This document shows positions 1 to 8,541 of a DNA stretch of 64,000 bases, piece after piece. The first letter of the stretch is position 1; the number at the start of each line of letters is the position of its first letter. Origin of the DNA: Nocardioides sp. Root1257 (GTDB lineage Bacteria; Actinomycetota; Actinomycetes; Propionibacteriales; Nocardioidaceae); contig NZ_LMDV01000011.1 of NCBI RefSeq assembly GCF_001425175.1, positions 77,245 to 141,244 of the forward strand, written 5' to 3'. The translations under genes were made by a program, and so were the position numbers. The notes beneath the pieces were generated by a model that was not told the origin of the DNA, ran no database searches, and was given only the letters and a program-made list of their open reading frames with translations.

Positions 1-2
1 AC

Positions 3-2207
3 ATGGGACGCCAGCCGTTCTGGGGTCGCATCGGTGAAGGGATGAGCGAGGACCCCGTCCTGACGGCGTCCATCACGACGCCATACGTCCGAGAGGTTCA
101 GAGCGACAACGTGATCGCGAACCTCAAGCACTACGCGGGCTACACCCAGGAGGTGGACCGAGGCGCCGGGCAGAACTCCCTCATCGACGAACGCGCTCTG
201 CACGAGGTCTACACCTACCCGTACGCCGAGGCGATCCAGAAGGCGGACCTCGGCTCGACGATGTGCTCGTTCAACAAGATCAACGACGTCTATGCGTGCG
301 AGAACGACGTCCTGCTCGACGAGGTGCTACGCCAAGAGCTGGGCTTCACGGGGTTCGTGATCACCGACTTCGGTGCCATCCACTCAACCGAGCCGTCGAT
401 TGAGGCCGGGACCGACATGGAGACCGGCACCGGCGACTCCTACGGCGCTGCTCTGCTCCAGGCGGTCCAGGACGGGCGCGTACCCGAGTCCCTGGTCGAC
501 CGGTCAGTGCGACGCATCCTGCGCACGATGTTCGCCATCGGAGTCTTCGACAACGACTACACGCCGACGTCGATCCCCGTCGCGAAGGACGGTGCCGTCG
601 CGGCACACGTGCAGGACCAAGCCATCACGCTCCTGCAGAACAAGAAGAGCACCCTGCCCCTGCGTCAGAACCGGGTCGACTCGGTCGCCGTCATCGGCGG
701 CGACGCCAACGTCCCAGCACTACTCGGCGGGTCGTTCGCGGTGAAGCCCACCTACCAGGTCAGCCTTCTTGACGCGCTCCGTCAGCGGGCAGCGCGAGCC
801 GGAACGACAGTGCGCTACGCCCCCGGCAACGACCCCGTGAACGGGGCCTCGATGCTCGAGACAGCCGACATGACAGCAGTGCCCTCGACCGTGCTGACCC
901 CCGAGACCGGATCCGGTACCGGCCTCACGGCCCGCCACTACGCCGACACCTCCTTCGGCGGCCAGAGCGTCACCCGGGTGGAGCACCAGGTCCTGTACGA
1001 CACCGGGTTCACTGGCGGGCAACCTGCGTTTGCGACGCTCTACTCATCGCAGGTTCCTCCCGTCCCCGCGATCGGCAACCCCCTGGGGTCGGGCCAATCG
1101 GTGAAGTACACCGGATTCCTGACCGCCCCGAGCACCGGCACCTACCGACTCGGACTCACCGGTTGGGGTGACGGCAAGGTCTACCTCGACGATCAACTCC
1201 TGGTCGACATGACCGGGGCTGACGGCCGTCGAACCGTTGATGCCCCGGTCCAGCTCACCGCAGGGCAGCGGTACGCGATCCGGGTCGAGTACGCCGCAAC
1301 CCGGCCCCTCGTGTCACTGCAGCCCGGAAGCGTGGTCCTGCAGTGGGCGCCGCCCACGGGTGCCCTCTCGCCGGGCATCAAGCAGGCCGTCGCAGCCGCG
1401 AGGGCTTCGGACGTCGCGGTGGTCTACGTGCGGACCTACGAGAGCGAGGAGCGCGACCGCGTGTCACTCAAGCTCCCGCAGAGCGCAGACCAGCTGATCT
1501 CGGCCGTCACCGCAGCCAACCCACGCACGATCGTGGTCCTGGCGACCGCTGGTGCCGTCACGATGCCATGGCTCAGCAAGGTGCCGGCCGTCGTGCAGAA
1601 CTACATGGGCGGACAGGAGGAGGGCAACAGCCTTGCGCGCGTCCTCTTCGGAAACATCGCGCCCTCGGGTCACCTACCGATCAGCTACCCACGCAGCGAG
1701 GACGCGCTGCCGCCCGGCGTCCACAATCCCTGGGACACCAAGGGCAACCTGGACGTGGACTTCAGCGAAGGCGTCGACATCGGGTATCGGGGGTACATCG
1801 CCTCTAGGACCAAGCCGCTGTTCCCGTTCGGGTTCGGCCTGTCCTACACGACCTTCAAGTTCCAGCGGCTCGCGCTCACCGGCATTCCTGCCCGGGGCAA
1901 CGGGGGAGCAGCACGAGCGACGGTCACGCTCCGCAATTCCGGGGCACGGGCCGGCACCGAGGTCGTGCAGGTGTACGGCGGCCCGCTACCCGGCCTCGAC
2001 TCGCCGACACGCAAGCTCATCGGCTACGCCAAGGTCCACCTGGGCAAGAAGGAGCAGAAGACCGTGCGGATCAACCTTCCGCGACGAGTGCTGTCCTACT
2101 GGAACTCTGACGTCGACAGGTGGGTGACGCCCCGTGGACGGGTGAAGGTCTACGTCGGGGACTCCTCCTCGGATGTGCGCCTGAGCGGGGTGATCCGGAT
2201 CAGGTGA
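3..2207 (+). CDS. Secreted glycoside hydrolase family 3 beta-glycosidase with PA14 insert (5' truncated)
   Basis: Family 3 glycosidases release sugars from the non-reducing ends of beta-linked oligosaccharides or plant and microbial polymers. The visible 734 residues begin inside the TIM barrel at the conserved WGR..EDP segment, so roughly the first 130 residues and any signal peptide lie outside the window. The nucleophile region reads GFVITDFGA. A PA14 carbohydrate-binding insert (about residues 300-445, with KYTGFL, WGDGKVYLDD and AIRVEY) interrupts the C-terminal sandwich domain. The probable acid/base is in the YESEERDR segment near residue 482. A fibronectin-III-like domain (GLSYTTF onward) ends the protein. 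The family and PA14 calls are firm. The substrate cannot be named. A strong hairpin follows the stop codon. Confidence 0.93.
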   Translation: MGRQPFWGRIGEGMSEDPVLTASITTPYVREVQSDNVIANLKHYAGYTQEVDRGAGQNSLIDERALHEVYTYPYAEAIQKADLGSTMCSFNKINDVYACENDVLLDEVLRQELGFTGFVITDFGAIHSTEPSIEAGTDMETGTGDSYGAALLQAVQDGRVPESLVDRSVRRILRTMFAIGVFDNDYTPTSIPVAKDGAVAAHVQDQAITLLQNKKSTLPLRQNRVDSVAVIGGDANVPALLGGSFAVKPTYQVSLLDALRQRAARAGTTVRYAPGNDPVNGASMLETADMTAVPSTVLTPETGSGTGLTARHYADTSFGGQSVTRVEHQVLYDTGFTGGQPAFATLYSSQVPPVPAIGNPLGSGQSVKYTGFLTAPSTGTYRLGLTGWGDGKVYLDDQLLVDMTGADGRRTVDAPVQLTAGQRYAIRVEYAATRPLVSLQPGSVVLQWAPPTGALSPGIKQAVAAARASDVAVVYVRTYESEERDRVSLKLPQSADQLISAVTAANPRTIVVLATAGAVTMPWLSKVPAVVQNYMGGQEEGNSLARVLFGNIAPSGHLPISYPRSEDALPPGVHNPWDTKGNLDVDFSEGVDIGYRGYIASRTKPLFPFGFGLSYTTFKFQRLALTGIPARGNGGAARATVTLRNSGARAGTEVVQVYGGPLPGLDSPTRKLIGYAKVHLGKKEQKTVRINLPRRVLSYWNSDVDRWVTPRGRVKVYVGDSSSDVRLSGVIRIR

Positions 2208-2215
2208 GTGCAGGC

Positions 2216-2253
2216 CCTGCGGTCCCGGCCAGCACCCTCGCCGGGACCGCAGG
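2216..2253 (+). terminator. Strong hairpin after the GH3 gene, probable terminator
   Basis: A perfect 14-bp inverted repeat (arms 2216-2229 and 2240-2253, 10-nt loop) starts 8 nt after the GH3 stop codon. No T-run follows. That is common for actinobacterial terminator hairpins, so termination is inferred from position and stem strength. Confidence 0.65.
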
Positions 2254-2339
2254 CTCCGCTGGGTTCGCCCACCCCCTGGGATGACCGCGGCCGATCACGT
2301 GTCCGGCACACCTCGACTGGTGCTGGATCTCCTCGTAGG

Positions 2340-2879
2340 TCATGACGTATCGGCGGCAGTTCCTCGCGGCGGTTGCAACGACCGGATCCCGCCATGAGCG
2401 CGCGTTGCGAGGTCGCTGATACGCGGCGCAAAGACGCAGTCTGAAGCGCACTCGCAGCGCCGTGAGCGGGCGTTGACGGCTAGGGAAGGGTGCCGCGTGC
2501 TGGGTCGTGGACCTTGGCCCGCATAGAACTCGGTCCATGCCCTTGCGTTGGCCTGATTATCGCTCGCCACGCGCGCGTAGAACTCGGGATCCCCTTGAAG
2601 AATCGCAGGATCCGCGCGCATCTCTTGATGTGCGATCTCTAACAGGCGACCGACCGACGCTGTGCCCGCCATCCCGCTGTACGACCAGCCGTAGTGTTCC
2701 TCAGTTCCAGGAGGGAAGGCGCGTACATCCACTTCGCCTCGTGGATAGTGGATGGCGACGACAGTGAGCCGGTGTGACTCCAACACAACGCGGTGAGCAT
2801 CCTCTTCGGCAATCTCGAAGCCCTCGGCGATCAGTGGCGACCACTTCTTCCGGACGAGCGCACCCAGCCCTTCGGTCAT
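2340..2879 (-). CDS. Hypothetical protein
   Basis: A 179-residue frame whose first ~130 residues look like real protein: a charged amphipathic start (MTEGLGALVRKKW), a beta-rich middle (RLTVVAIHYPRGEVDVRAF) and a helical segment ending near WTEFYAGQG. The last ~50 residues are Arg/Ser-rich and less convincing. The true reading frame may stop or shift near 2490, so a decayed 3' end is possible. I do not recognise the family. The SYSG..SVGRLLEIAHQEM portion resembles small actinobacterial proteins of unknown function. It lies alone on the minus strand at the edge of the accessory region, convergent with the GH3 gene. Confidence 0.5.
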   Translation of the reverse strand: MTEGLGALVRKKWSPLIAEGFEIAEEDAHRVVLESHRLTVVAIHYPRGEVDVRAFPPGTEEHYGWSYSGMAGTASVGRLLEIAHQEMRADPAILQGDPEFYARVASDNQANARAWTEFYAGQGPRPSTRHPSLAVNARSRRCECASDCVFAPRISDLATRAHGGIRSLQPPRGTAADTS

Positions 2880-3158
2880 GACGCCATCGAATCATCTGCG
2901 CGTCAGGCGTGTTCACTCGTCGGCTACCAGAGCGTTCCCGGGTTGCGCGGACAAGGCGGCGGTACGACGCTCGGTTCTGCAGATCTCGGAACACCGAGGA
3001 TTCGCCAGGCGCTGCAAGGACGTACTTGCCGGTTGCTGTCAGGGCGGTCGTCCGTCGGCACTCTCGCGGCTGCCAGGCAACTGAGCGTTCGAAAAGAACC
3101 GGTTGCACGTCGTGACGTGTGGCCGCTGGGTTGGAACGATTTCTGGTTCCATTCGCCT

Positions 3159-3989
3159 ATGAGAGACAGCACTCGGCGCAAGTTAAGGATTTCAGCCTCG
3201 CTGCCTAGACTGCGACGGGCGTTGAGCGATCCAACGCTGTCCCCGCGGGACAGAGCCTTGATTGAACGCCGGATCGCCGAACTTGAGAAGCGTGAGAGGC
3301 GCCGTCGCCGCCTGGGCCGTGGGCCAACGTCCGGTCAGCAGACTCGAGTCAGCTGGTTACCAGCGCCATATCGAGTGACTCGCGCTGAGAGTGCAGACCG
3401 CCGGGTGCGCGCCTATCGAGTGACCTTGGCTTCGCGGTATGAGCGGACTGGCCACCCCCGCCAAATGAGCCCGTACGTGTCGTTCTACCTCAGCGACTAT
3501 GACGACAAGGTGCTGCAGCGCTTTCAAGAGAGCCTCTTGCGGCTGGCCGAGTACTCAGGCCTGCGTCAGACGCGAGTCGCAGACGAACGGCGTGGATCTA
3601 TTTGGCGACTTTTCAGAGGAAATGTTGAGAAGGCGGCAGATTCAGAGTTGGTGCGCAAGAAGGCCGCGGAAATCGACGCCGCCGTTAGCCTCGCACTAAT
3701 CGGGAAGGCGCAGGCCGAGGTCGACGCTATCAACGCCGCAAGCATGCAGACCCTTATTGAGGGATTGAAGGATTCTGACGCCGGTTGCATCCAGGTCGGC
3801 GGCAATCTCGTCGTCAAGTTCCTGCCACCGGGTGCGGCCACTCCAGTTGTCCTAGCCCGGCGTCTGACCGTGCTCGAGCAGAGAGCACTCGAGGAGAACC
3901 CTGGCATCACGGCGGACCCGAGCGCGGCATTCGCAATGCTTGCGGTCGCTGTAAAGATGATGAACGGAGATGCGCCGGCGATCGACTAG
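3159..3989 (+). CDS. Hypothetical protein in the defence island
   Basis: A 276-residue soluble protein. I placed the start at the ATG at 3159 because the upstream part of the open frame has no protein-like composition. Residues 1-50 are a strongly basic helical region (RRKLR, EKRERRRRR). From about residue 105 the protein becomes a mixed alpha/beta domain (SPYVSFYLSDYDDKV) with a LVRKKAAEID..VSLALIGKAQAEVDAINA helix and a conserved-looking C-terminal part rich in hydrophobics. No catalytic motif is evident. I do not recognise the family. Location 0.8 kb upstream of the ABC-3C cassette on the same strand makes an accessory or independent defence role possible but unproven. Confidence 0.65.
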   Translation: MRDSTRRKLRISASLPRLRRALSDPTLSPRDRALIERRIAELEKRERRRRRLGRGPTSGQQTRVSWLPAPYRVTRAESADRRVRAYRVTLASRYERTGHPRQMSPYVSFYLSDYDDKVLQRFQESLLRLAEYSGLRQTRVADERRGSIWRLFRGNVEKAADSELVRKKAAEIDAAVSLALIGKAQAEVDAINAASMQTLIEGLKDSDAGCIQVGGNLVVKFLPPGAATPVVLARRLTVLEQRALEENPGITADPSAAFAMLAVAVKMMNGDAPAID

Positions 3990-4126
3990 TTCAGCGCGCC
4001 CCATGGCCGGCGAACATATACGAACTCCGATCGGCCGCTCGAAAGGGCACGCGAGTCGAAGAACGCCGCGTCCGGGAGGCGGCGGAAGGACGCGCTTGCG
4101 AGCCCCACCCCATCTACGGTGTCCGC

Positions 4127-4666
4127 ATGGACGACGGGTGGAACACCCTCGCAGGTGCCGGTTTCGCTCTAGCTGCGATCTCGCTGAGTTGGCAGCTCTG
4201 GTTCGCGGTTCGAGTAGACCGGGCACGCCTCAAAGTTCGTGCTAGGGAGATGCAGATCTACTCCCAAGGCACGCCGCCCCTTGATGTAGTGGCAATGACG
4301 GTGACGAATGCGGGTCGGCGCGCAACCGTTCTACAGTCAGTGCATCTGACGCTTGGCAAGCACACCATGCTGGATCGATTATGGTCCGCGCGCATCCGAC
4401 CCAAGCGTTGGAGAGGAACCAAGTCGATCCTGCCGTTCGCGAGTAACGAACTCTCGCAGTTGAACGCTGCAGCAGCCCTGCCAAAACGACTCGAGCCCGG
4501 CGATGAGGTAACGGTCTACCTTCAGACCGGACACGTCCGACAGGCGCTTCACGATGCGCGAATGAACCGCTTCCATGCCCTCGCAAGTTCGTCTACCGCC
4601 GGTTCAAAAGCGTCGCGGTCAGTCCGAATGGCCGCCGATGCGCGACGTAGCCAGGCGGCGGAGTGA
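4127..4666 (+). CDS. Small membrane-anchored hypothetical protein
   Basis: A 179-residue protein with one N-terminal transmembrane helix (about residues 8-30, AGFALAAISLSWQLWFAVRV), then a basic stretch and a soluble beta-rich domain containing a VAMTVTNAGRRATVLQSV strand pair. This layout (short helix plus a 'VTNxGRR' beta domain) recurs in small actinobacterial proteins of unknown function. The ATG at 4127 was chosen because it places the helix at the N terminus; the open frame upstream overlaps the previous gene. The Ala/Ser/Arg-rich C terminus looks disordered. It sits between an unknown gene and the ABC-3C operon, same strand, with 144 bases before the next start. Confidence 0.6.
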   Translation: MDDGWNTLAGAGFALAAISLSWQLWFAVRVDRARLKVRAREMQIYSQGTPPLDVVAMTVTNAGRRATVLQSVHLTLGKHTMLDRLWSARIRPKRWRGTKSILPFASNELSQLNAAAALPKRLEPGDEVTVYLQTGHVRQALHDARMNRFHALASSSTAGSKASRSVRMAADARRSQAAE

Positions 4667-4810
4667 CGCACGAGCGGCGTCCTCGCTGGATGTCAACGTC
4701 CGCGGACAATCTCGTAGATCACACGATGCTGCGGGGTTTGGCCGGAGTTGTTGGCGTCGGATGACTTCGAACCTCGTGCCGCAAAGTTTCGGATGGCCTA
4801 GGGTCGACCG

Positions 4811-6016
4811 GTGGTCGTAGGGAATGACACTTCAGCCGCCGGATCGATGCTCGGCTACTTGGCGCAGGTTGAATACGCACTCGCGCGCGGAGTCGATTGC
4901 CTACTCGCCGGCGAGGTCAACATGGCGTTGTCGGTGGAGCTCGAAGACGACTTCTCGCTTAAGCCGGGGGATCATTCAACCTCGGAGTGGTGGCAGACTA
5001 AGCACTCGGTTGACCCCACGAGAACGCTCTCAGACTCCGATGTCGAGTTCTGGAAGGCCTTGAGTGCTTGGCTCCGCCACCGTCGGCCTCAACAACCGAC
5101 CAAGTGCTTCTTCCTGACGACGGCGAAACCTGCGGACGGGACATCGTACGTTCATCTCGGAGCGACAGATCGTGACGAGAAGAAGGCCGTCGCGCTTCTC
5201 GACAGTGCGCTCGAAAAAACCAAGTCTGAGAAGTTGATGGAGCACGCCACTGATTGGGCGAAACTCACCAAGAGCGGACGGGCTGCGTTTCTGACGAACG
5301 TCGAGGTGATCCACTCGGCGCCGCAGGCGGACCAGCTCGATGAGCTGCTCGCCAAAAAGCTACGTCCGTTCTTCGGGCCGAAATATGCGGCGGCGGGGGC
5401 CGCGGCTCTCCGCGGCTGGTGGGGTCGACGAGTGCGCGAGCATCTCATCGGCTTCTGGAGGGGAAATGCCGAGGGCATCGATCTCCTCGAACTGGAGGCG
5501 ACGATCAACGGAACTCGCGATCGCATGCGCGAAGACGACCTGCCAGTTCTCTACGACCTGGCAGAGCTGCCCGTATCGGGCGACGAGGCGACCTTCGTCA
5601 AGCAGCTCCGGATGATCGCCCTGCACGACCAACGCATCGCCATCGCCATCCAAGATCACAACCGCGCGTTCTTCAATCGATCGTTCTGGCAGCGCGAGTC
5701 CCTGCTACGCGTTGGCGAGCTAGGCACCTATGACGAGCGATTGAAGACTGCTTGGAAACGGCACTTTCTGCCGGAGGCGGACGGCTCCGGCTCGGAAGCA
5801 GAGACCAGCGTGGATGACGCGCGTGCGCGATACCTAAGACTCGAGGCAAGCACCCTGCCTCGAATCCGTGGGGGCGTCAGTGACGAATTCATCGCGACGG
5901 GTTCGCTCCACATACTCGCCGACCGACTCGAGGTTGGGTGGCACCCGGAATGGGTCGACCGGCTGCGAGCCCTGCTGGTAGACGAGCCATCCTCTGAAAG
6001 TGAGGATGTCGCGTGA
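4811..6016 (+). CDS. ABC-three-component system effector (Cap4/DUF4297-like nuclease N-domain, ABC-3C C-domain)
   Basis: A 401-residue protein predicted to be the effector of an ABC-3C system, a class thought to sense invading DNA through an SMC-like ATPase and then cut or otherwise inactivate it. The N-terminal ~190 residues match the Cap4/DUF4297 restriction-endonuclease-like fold: MLGYLAQVEYAL, then VELEDDFSL (acidic residues) and WQTKHS (Q-x-K), followed by FWKALSAWLRH and the strand FFLTTAK. Residues about 220-390 match the C-terminal domain that defines this component (LLELEATINGTRDRM ... FFNRSFWQRESLLRVGEL). The GTG at 4811 is the assumed start; a shorter form from the Met at 4847 is possible. 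Its stop overlaps the next start (GTGA), implying coupled translation. Confidence 0.85.
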   Translation: MVVGNDTSAAGSMLGYLAQVEYALARGVDCLLAGEVNMALSVELEDDFSLKPGDHSTSEWWQTKHSVDPTRTLSDSDVEFWKALSAWLRHRRPQQPTKCFFLTTAKPADGTSYVHLGATDRDEKKAVALLDSALEKTKSEKLMEHATDWAKLTKSGRAAFLTNVEVIHSAPQADQLDELLAKKLRPFFGPKYAAAGAAALRGWWGRRVREHLIGFWRGNAEGIDLLELEATINGTRDRMREDDLPVLYDLAELPVSGDEATFVKQLRMIALHDQRIAIAIQDHNRAFFNRSFWQRESLLRVGELGTYDERLKTAWKRHFLPEADGSGSEAETSVDDARARYLRLEASTLPRIRGGVSDEFIATGSLHILADRLEVGWHPEWVDRLRALLVDEPSSESEDVA

Positions 6017-6513
6017 CCGTGACAGCGGACGAGATTCCGTCGGGGGTGAGGACCACTGAGGAGTTCGCGCTTTTCAATCCTGCGTTCTTGGGATACATGA
6101 TCAATCGGGCTGCGTATGGATGGGAGAAGACTCAAAGGCGCGGGATGCCAGTGGCCCTCGCCTACCTTGTGCTCCCAGTTGTGTTGCACGGCCCGACCCG
6201 GAGAGCTCTACCCTCGACTACTCGTACGAATCTTCTGGTCTGGATGCAGGACCACCCATCGCTCGTCGGCGCGTTCCCAAGCCACGCAGTCAGTCTTAAG
6301 CCGCGTGTCTCAGACGCGATTTCTCTCGCGTGTTCGACTGGCCTGGTCGTCGCGCAGGGAGGCCTTCTTATTCGCGGATCTGCACGCAGGATGCCGCAAG
6401 GAGTCTCCGAGGAGGTGCGCGAGTGCTTCGCACGGGTCGAGTGGCTGGCGCGCTGGTTCGCCCAGACCTCACCGGCGATGTCGCTGTTCACCTATTGGGG
6501 AGTGAAGCCGTAG
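6013..6513 (+). CDS. ABC-three-component system middle component (DUF6521-like)
   Basis: A 166-residue protein matching the small middle component found between effector and ATPase in ABC-3C loci. Recognisable landmarks are the N-terminal FNPAFLGYMINRAAYG segment, the MPVALAYLVLPVVLH helix, and RRALPSTTRTNLLVWM. The family is proposed to bridge the ATPase and the effector; no enzyme motif is visible. The start is the GTG at 6013, overlapping the effector stop codon by four bases. The stop codon TAG (6511-6513) is immediately followed by the ATPase ATG. This spacing argues strongly that the three proteins are made together in fixed proportion. Confidence 0.85.
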   Translation: MTVTADEIPSGVRTTEEFALFNPAFLGYMINRAAYGWEKTQRRGMPVALAYLVLPVVLHGPTRRALPSTTRTNLLVWMQDHPSLVGAFPSHAVSLKPRVSDAISLACSTGLVVAQGGLLIRGSARRMPQGVSEEVRECFARVEWLARWFAQTSPAMSLFTYWGVKP

Positions 6514-8496
6514 ATGCAGATCCTTGAAATCGCCCTTTACAGCAACGACGGTGAGAAGCGATCCATCCTCCTCCGTCCCGGCGAACTAAACGTCATAACG
6601 GGAGCATCGTTAAAGGGAAAGTCGAGCTTGATAGGGATCATCCGCTACCTCTTGGGATCGGGGTCACCGCATGCGCCAGCGCTGATCCGCAAGGCCGTGG
6701 ACTGGTATGGCCTTCTCGCGGAGATTGACGGACAAAGGTTCTTCATCGGTCGTCCTCGCGTGGGGGCGAACCAGACGACTAACCAGGCGATGTTGCTTCC
6801 CGATGCGGATGAAACGCCCCGGGCCGCCGACCTGGGTGTAAACACAACCTCGGAAGCGGTGCGCACGTTTCTCGGTGAACTCCTCGGTATCGAAGCGAAC
6901 GAGAACGTGCCGGATACGACGCAATCCAGAAGACCGCTTGCGGCAACCTTTGTCCACTCCCTCTACTACTGCTTTCTGGAGCAGGGTGAGATCGCCAATC
7001 CCCGAAGCCTGTTCCATCGACAGTCTCGCGACTGGCAGCCCCAGACCATCCGAGACACCCTCCCGTACTTCATGGGTGCGCAGGGGCGCCGAGAGATGGA
7101 GCTTCGAGACGAGATCCGACGTCTGCGCCGGCAAGTCCGGGATTTAGAGAGGCAGGTCGGCGAGCTGACCGCCTTCCGTCAGCAGGAGGAGCGAGTAGCC
7201 GGCGCGCTGGTGGCCCAAGCGCGCGACTACGGCCTACTGGACACGAACCCACAACCGGGCTCCAGCATCGTTGAACAACTCCGCCTGGCCGTGTCGATTG
7301 ACACTCCCAGCACGCCGACTCCGGTGAGCGCGCCGGAGGACGAGTATGAACGCCTTATCGACGAATCGGCCCGCCTCCGCGAGGCGATCAGAGAGCGCGC
7401 GGCTCAGATCCGCGGGCTAGAACGCTTCGCCGAGGTCAACGTCGGCTATGAGATCGAATCTACTGAGCAGAATTCTCGGCTACTTTCCTTGGGTCTCTTG
7501 CCAACGGGCGCCGCTCACAACTGCCCTGTCTGTGGGCACGACGCAAGCGATCAAGCTGATGAGATGAAGTCCCAGCTGACTGAGGCGCTTGAGGTTTCTG
7601 AGCAACGGGTGAGTTCGGCGGCTCGCGACAAGCAGCGCATTCAGAAGGCGATCTCCGAGCTGGAGTCCGGCCTTGATGGAGACCGACTTGCCTACGAGCA
7701 GAGCCTTGAGGCAATCCGGACAATCGACTCTCTGCGGGCGACAGAGTCGACCCGTGCACGCCGACTTGAAATGCGTAGTTACGTCGCCGGACGGATCTCG
7801 TTGTTCCTTGAGACGCGAGACGTCGCGCAAGACATGGACATCGACGTTCTGCGCGGTCAGATACGCGCGTTGAAGGCAAGGATCACCGATCTGGAGGAGC
7901 AGGTCGACGGCGACGCGGTCCGTTCGCGGACGGTTGCCCTGATGACGCAGGTTTCCCGCCGAATGGCGGAGTTGGCCCGCACCTTGGGTCTGGAGCACGC
8001 GGACACCGGTGTTCGACTCGATCCTCAGCGGCTCACGGTGGTGGCAGACCTCCCGTCTGGGCCCGCCTACATGAGCGAAAACGAGATCGGCAGCGGCATG
8101 AACTGGGTGGGTTACCACCTAACTGCCTACCTCGCACTTCAGGAGTACTTCATCGATCACCAGCGCCCCGTTCCATCGTTCATCGTCTTTGATCAGCCGA
8201 CCCAGGTTTTCTTCCCCGAGGAGACGCCCCGCGACACGGAGATCGGCGACTTGGAGGTCGGTGATCAGGACCGAGCGCGGCAACTGTTCAGGCTCATGCG
8301 CGATGTGGTCGAGGAGGCAAACGGACGTCTCCAGGTCATCGTGCTTGATCACGCTGACTTTTCGGATGACTGGTTCCGAGAGGCGGTCGTGGAGCGTTGG
8401 CGCGGCAGCGAGGCGCTCGTTCCCGCCCATTGGCTGTCAGACGTCCGAGACGAGCCCGAAGACGAGCTCGATCTGAGTGACACGGACGACAACTGA
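6514..8496 (+). CDS. ABC-three-component system SMC/Rad50-like ATPase (DUF3732)
   Basis: A 660-residue ATPase of the DUF3732 family, the ABC component of ABC-3C systems. The Walker A loop is near residue 31 (GASLKGKSSLIG). Two coiled-coil stretches (about residues 195-245 and 355-470, heptads such as EMELRDEIRRLRRQVRDLERQ) flank a zinc-hook-like centre containing CPVCGHD near residue 340. The ABC signature region is ENEIGSGMNWVGYH, and Walker B is SFIVFDQPTQ. An H-loop-like VIVLDHADF lies near residue 610. Family knowledge suggests DNA binding and ATP-driven switching that activates the effector. Last gene of the cassette; a short gap precedes the convergent exonuclease gene. Confidence 0.9.
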   Translation: MQILEIALYSNDGEKRSILLRPGELNVITGASLKGKSSLIGIIRYLLGSGSPHAPALIRKAVDWYGLLAEIDGQRFFIGRPRVGANQTTNQAMLLPDADETPRAADLGVNTTSEAVRTFLGELLGIEANENVPDTTQSRRPLAATFVHSLYYCFLEQGEIANPRSLFHRQSRDWQPQTIRDTLPYFMGAQGRREMELRDEIRRLRRQVRDLERQVGELTAFRQQEERVAGALVAQARDYGLLDTNPQPGSSIVEQLRLAVSIDTPSTPTPVSAPEDEYERLIDESARLREAIRERAAQIRGLERFAEVNVGYEIESTEQNSRLLSLGLLPTGAAHNCPVCGHDASDQADEMKSQLTEALEVSEQRVSSAARDKQRIQKAISELESGLDGDRLAYEQSLEAIRTIDSLRATESTRARRLEMRSYVAGRISLFLETRDVAQDMDIDVLRGQIRALKARITDLEEQVDGDAVRSRTVALMTQVSRRMAELARTLGLEHADTGVRLDPQRLTVVADLPSGPAYMSENEIGSGMNWVGYHLTAYLALQEYFIDHQRPVPSFIVFDQPTQVFFPEETPRDTEIGDLEVGDQDRARQLFRLMRDVVEEANGRLQVIVLDHADFSDDWFREAVVERWRGSEALVPAHWLSDVRDEPEDELDLSDTDDN

Positions 8497-8541
8497 GCAG
8501 TTCGTATCGCGAAACGCCTGCGTCATTCTGGGCGGGATGGG

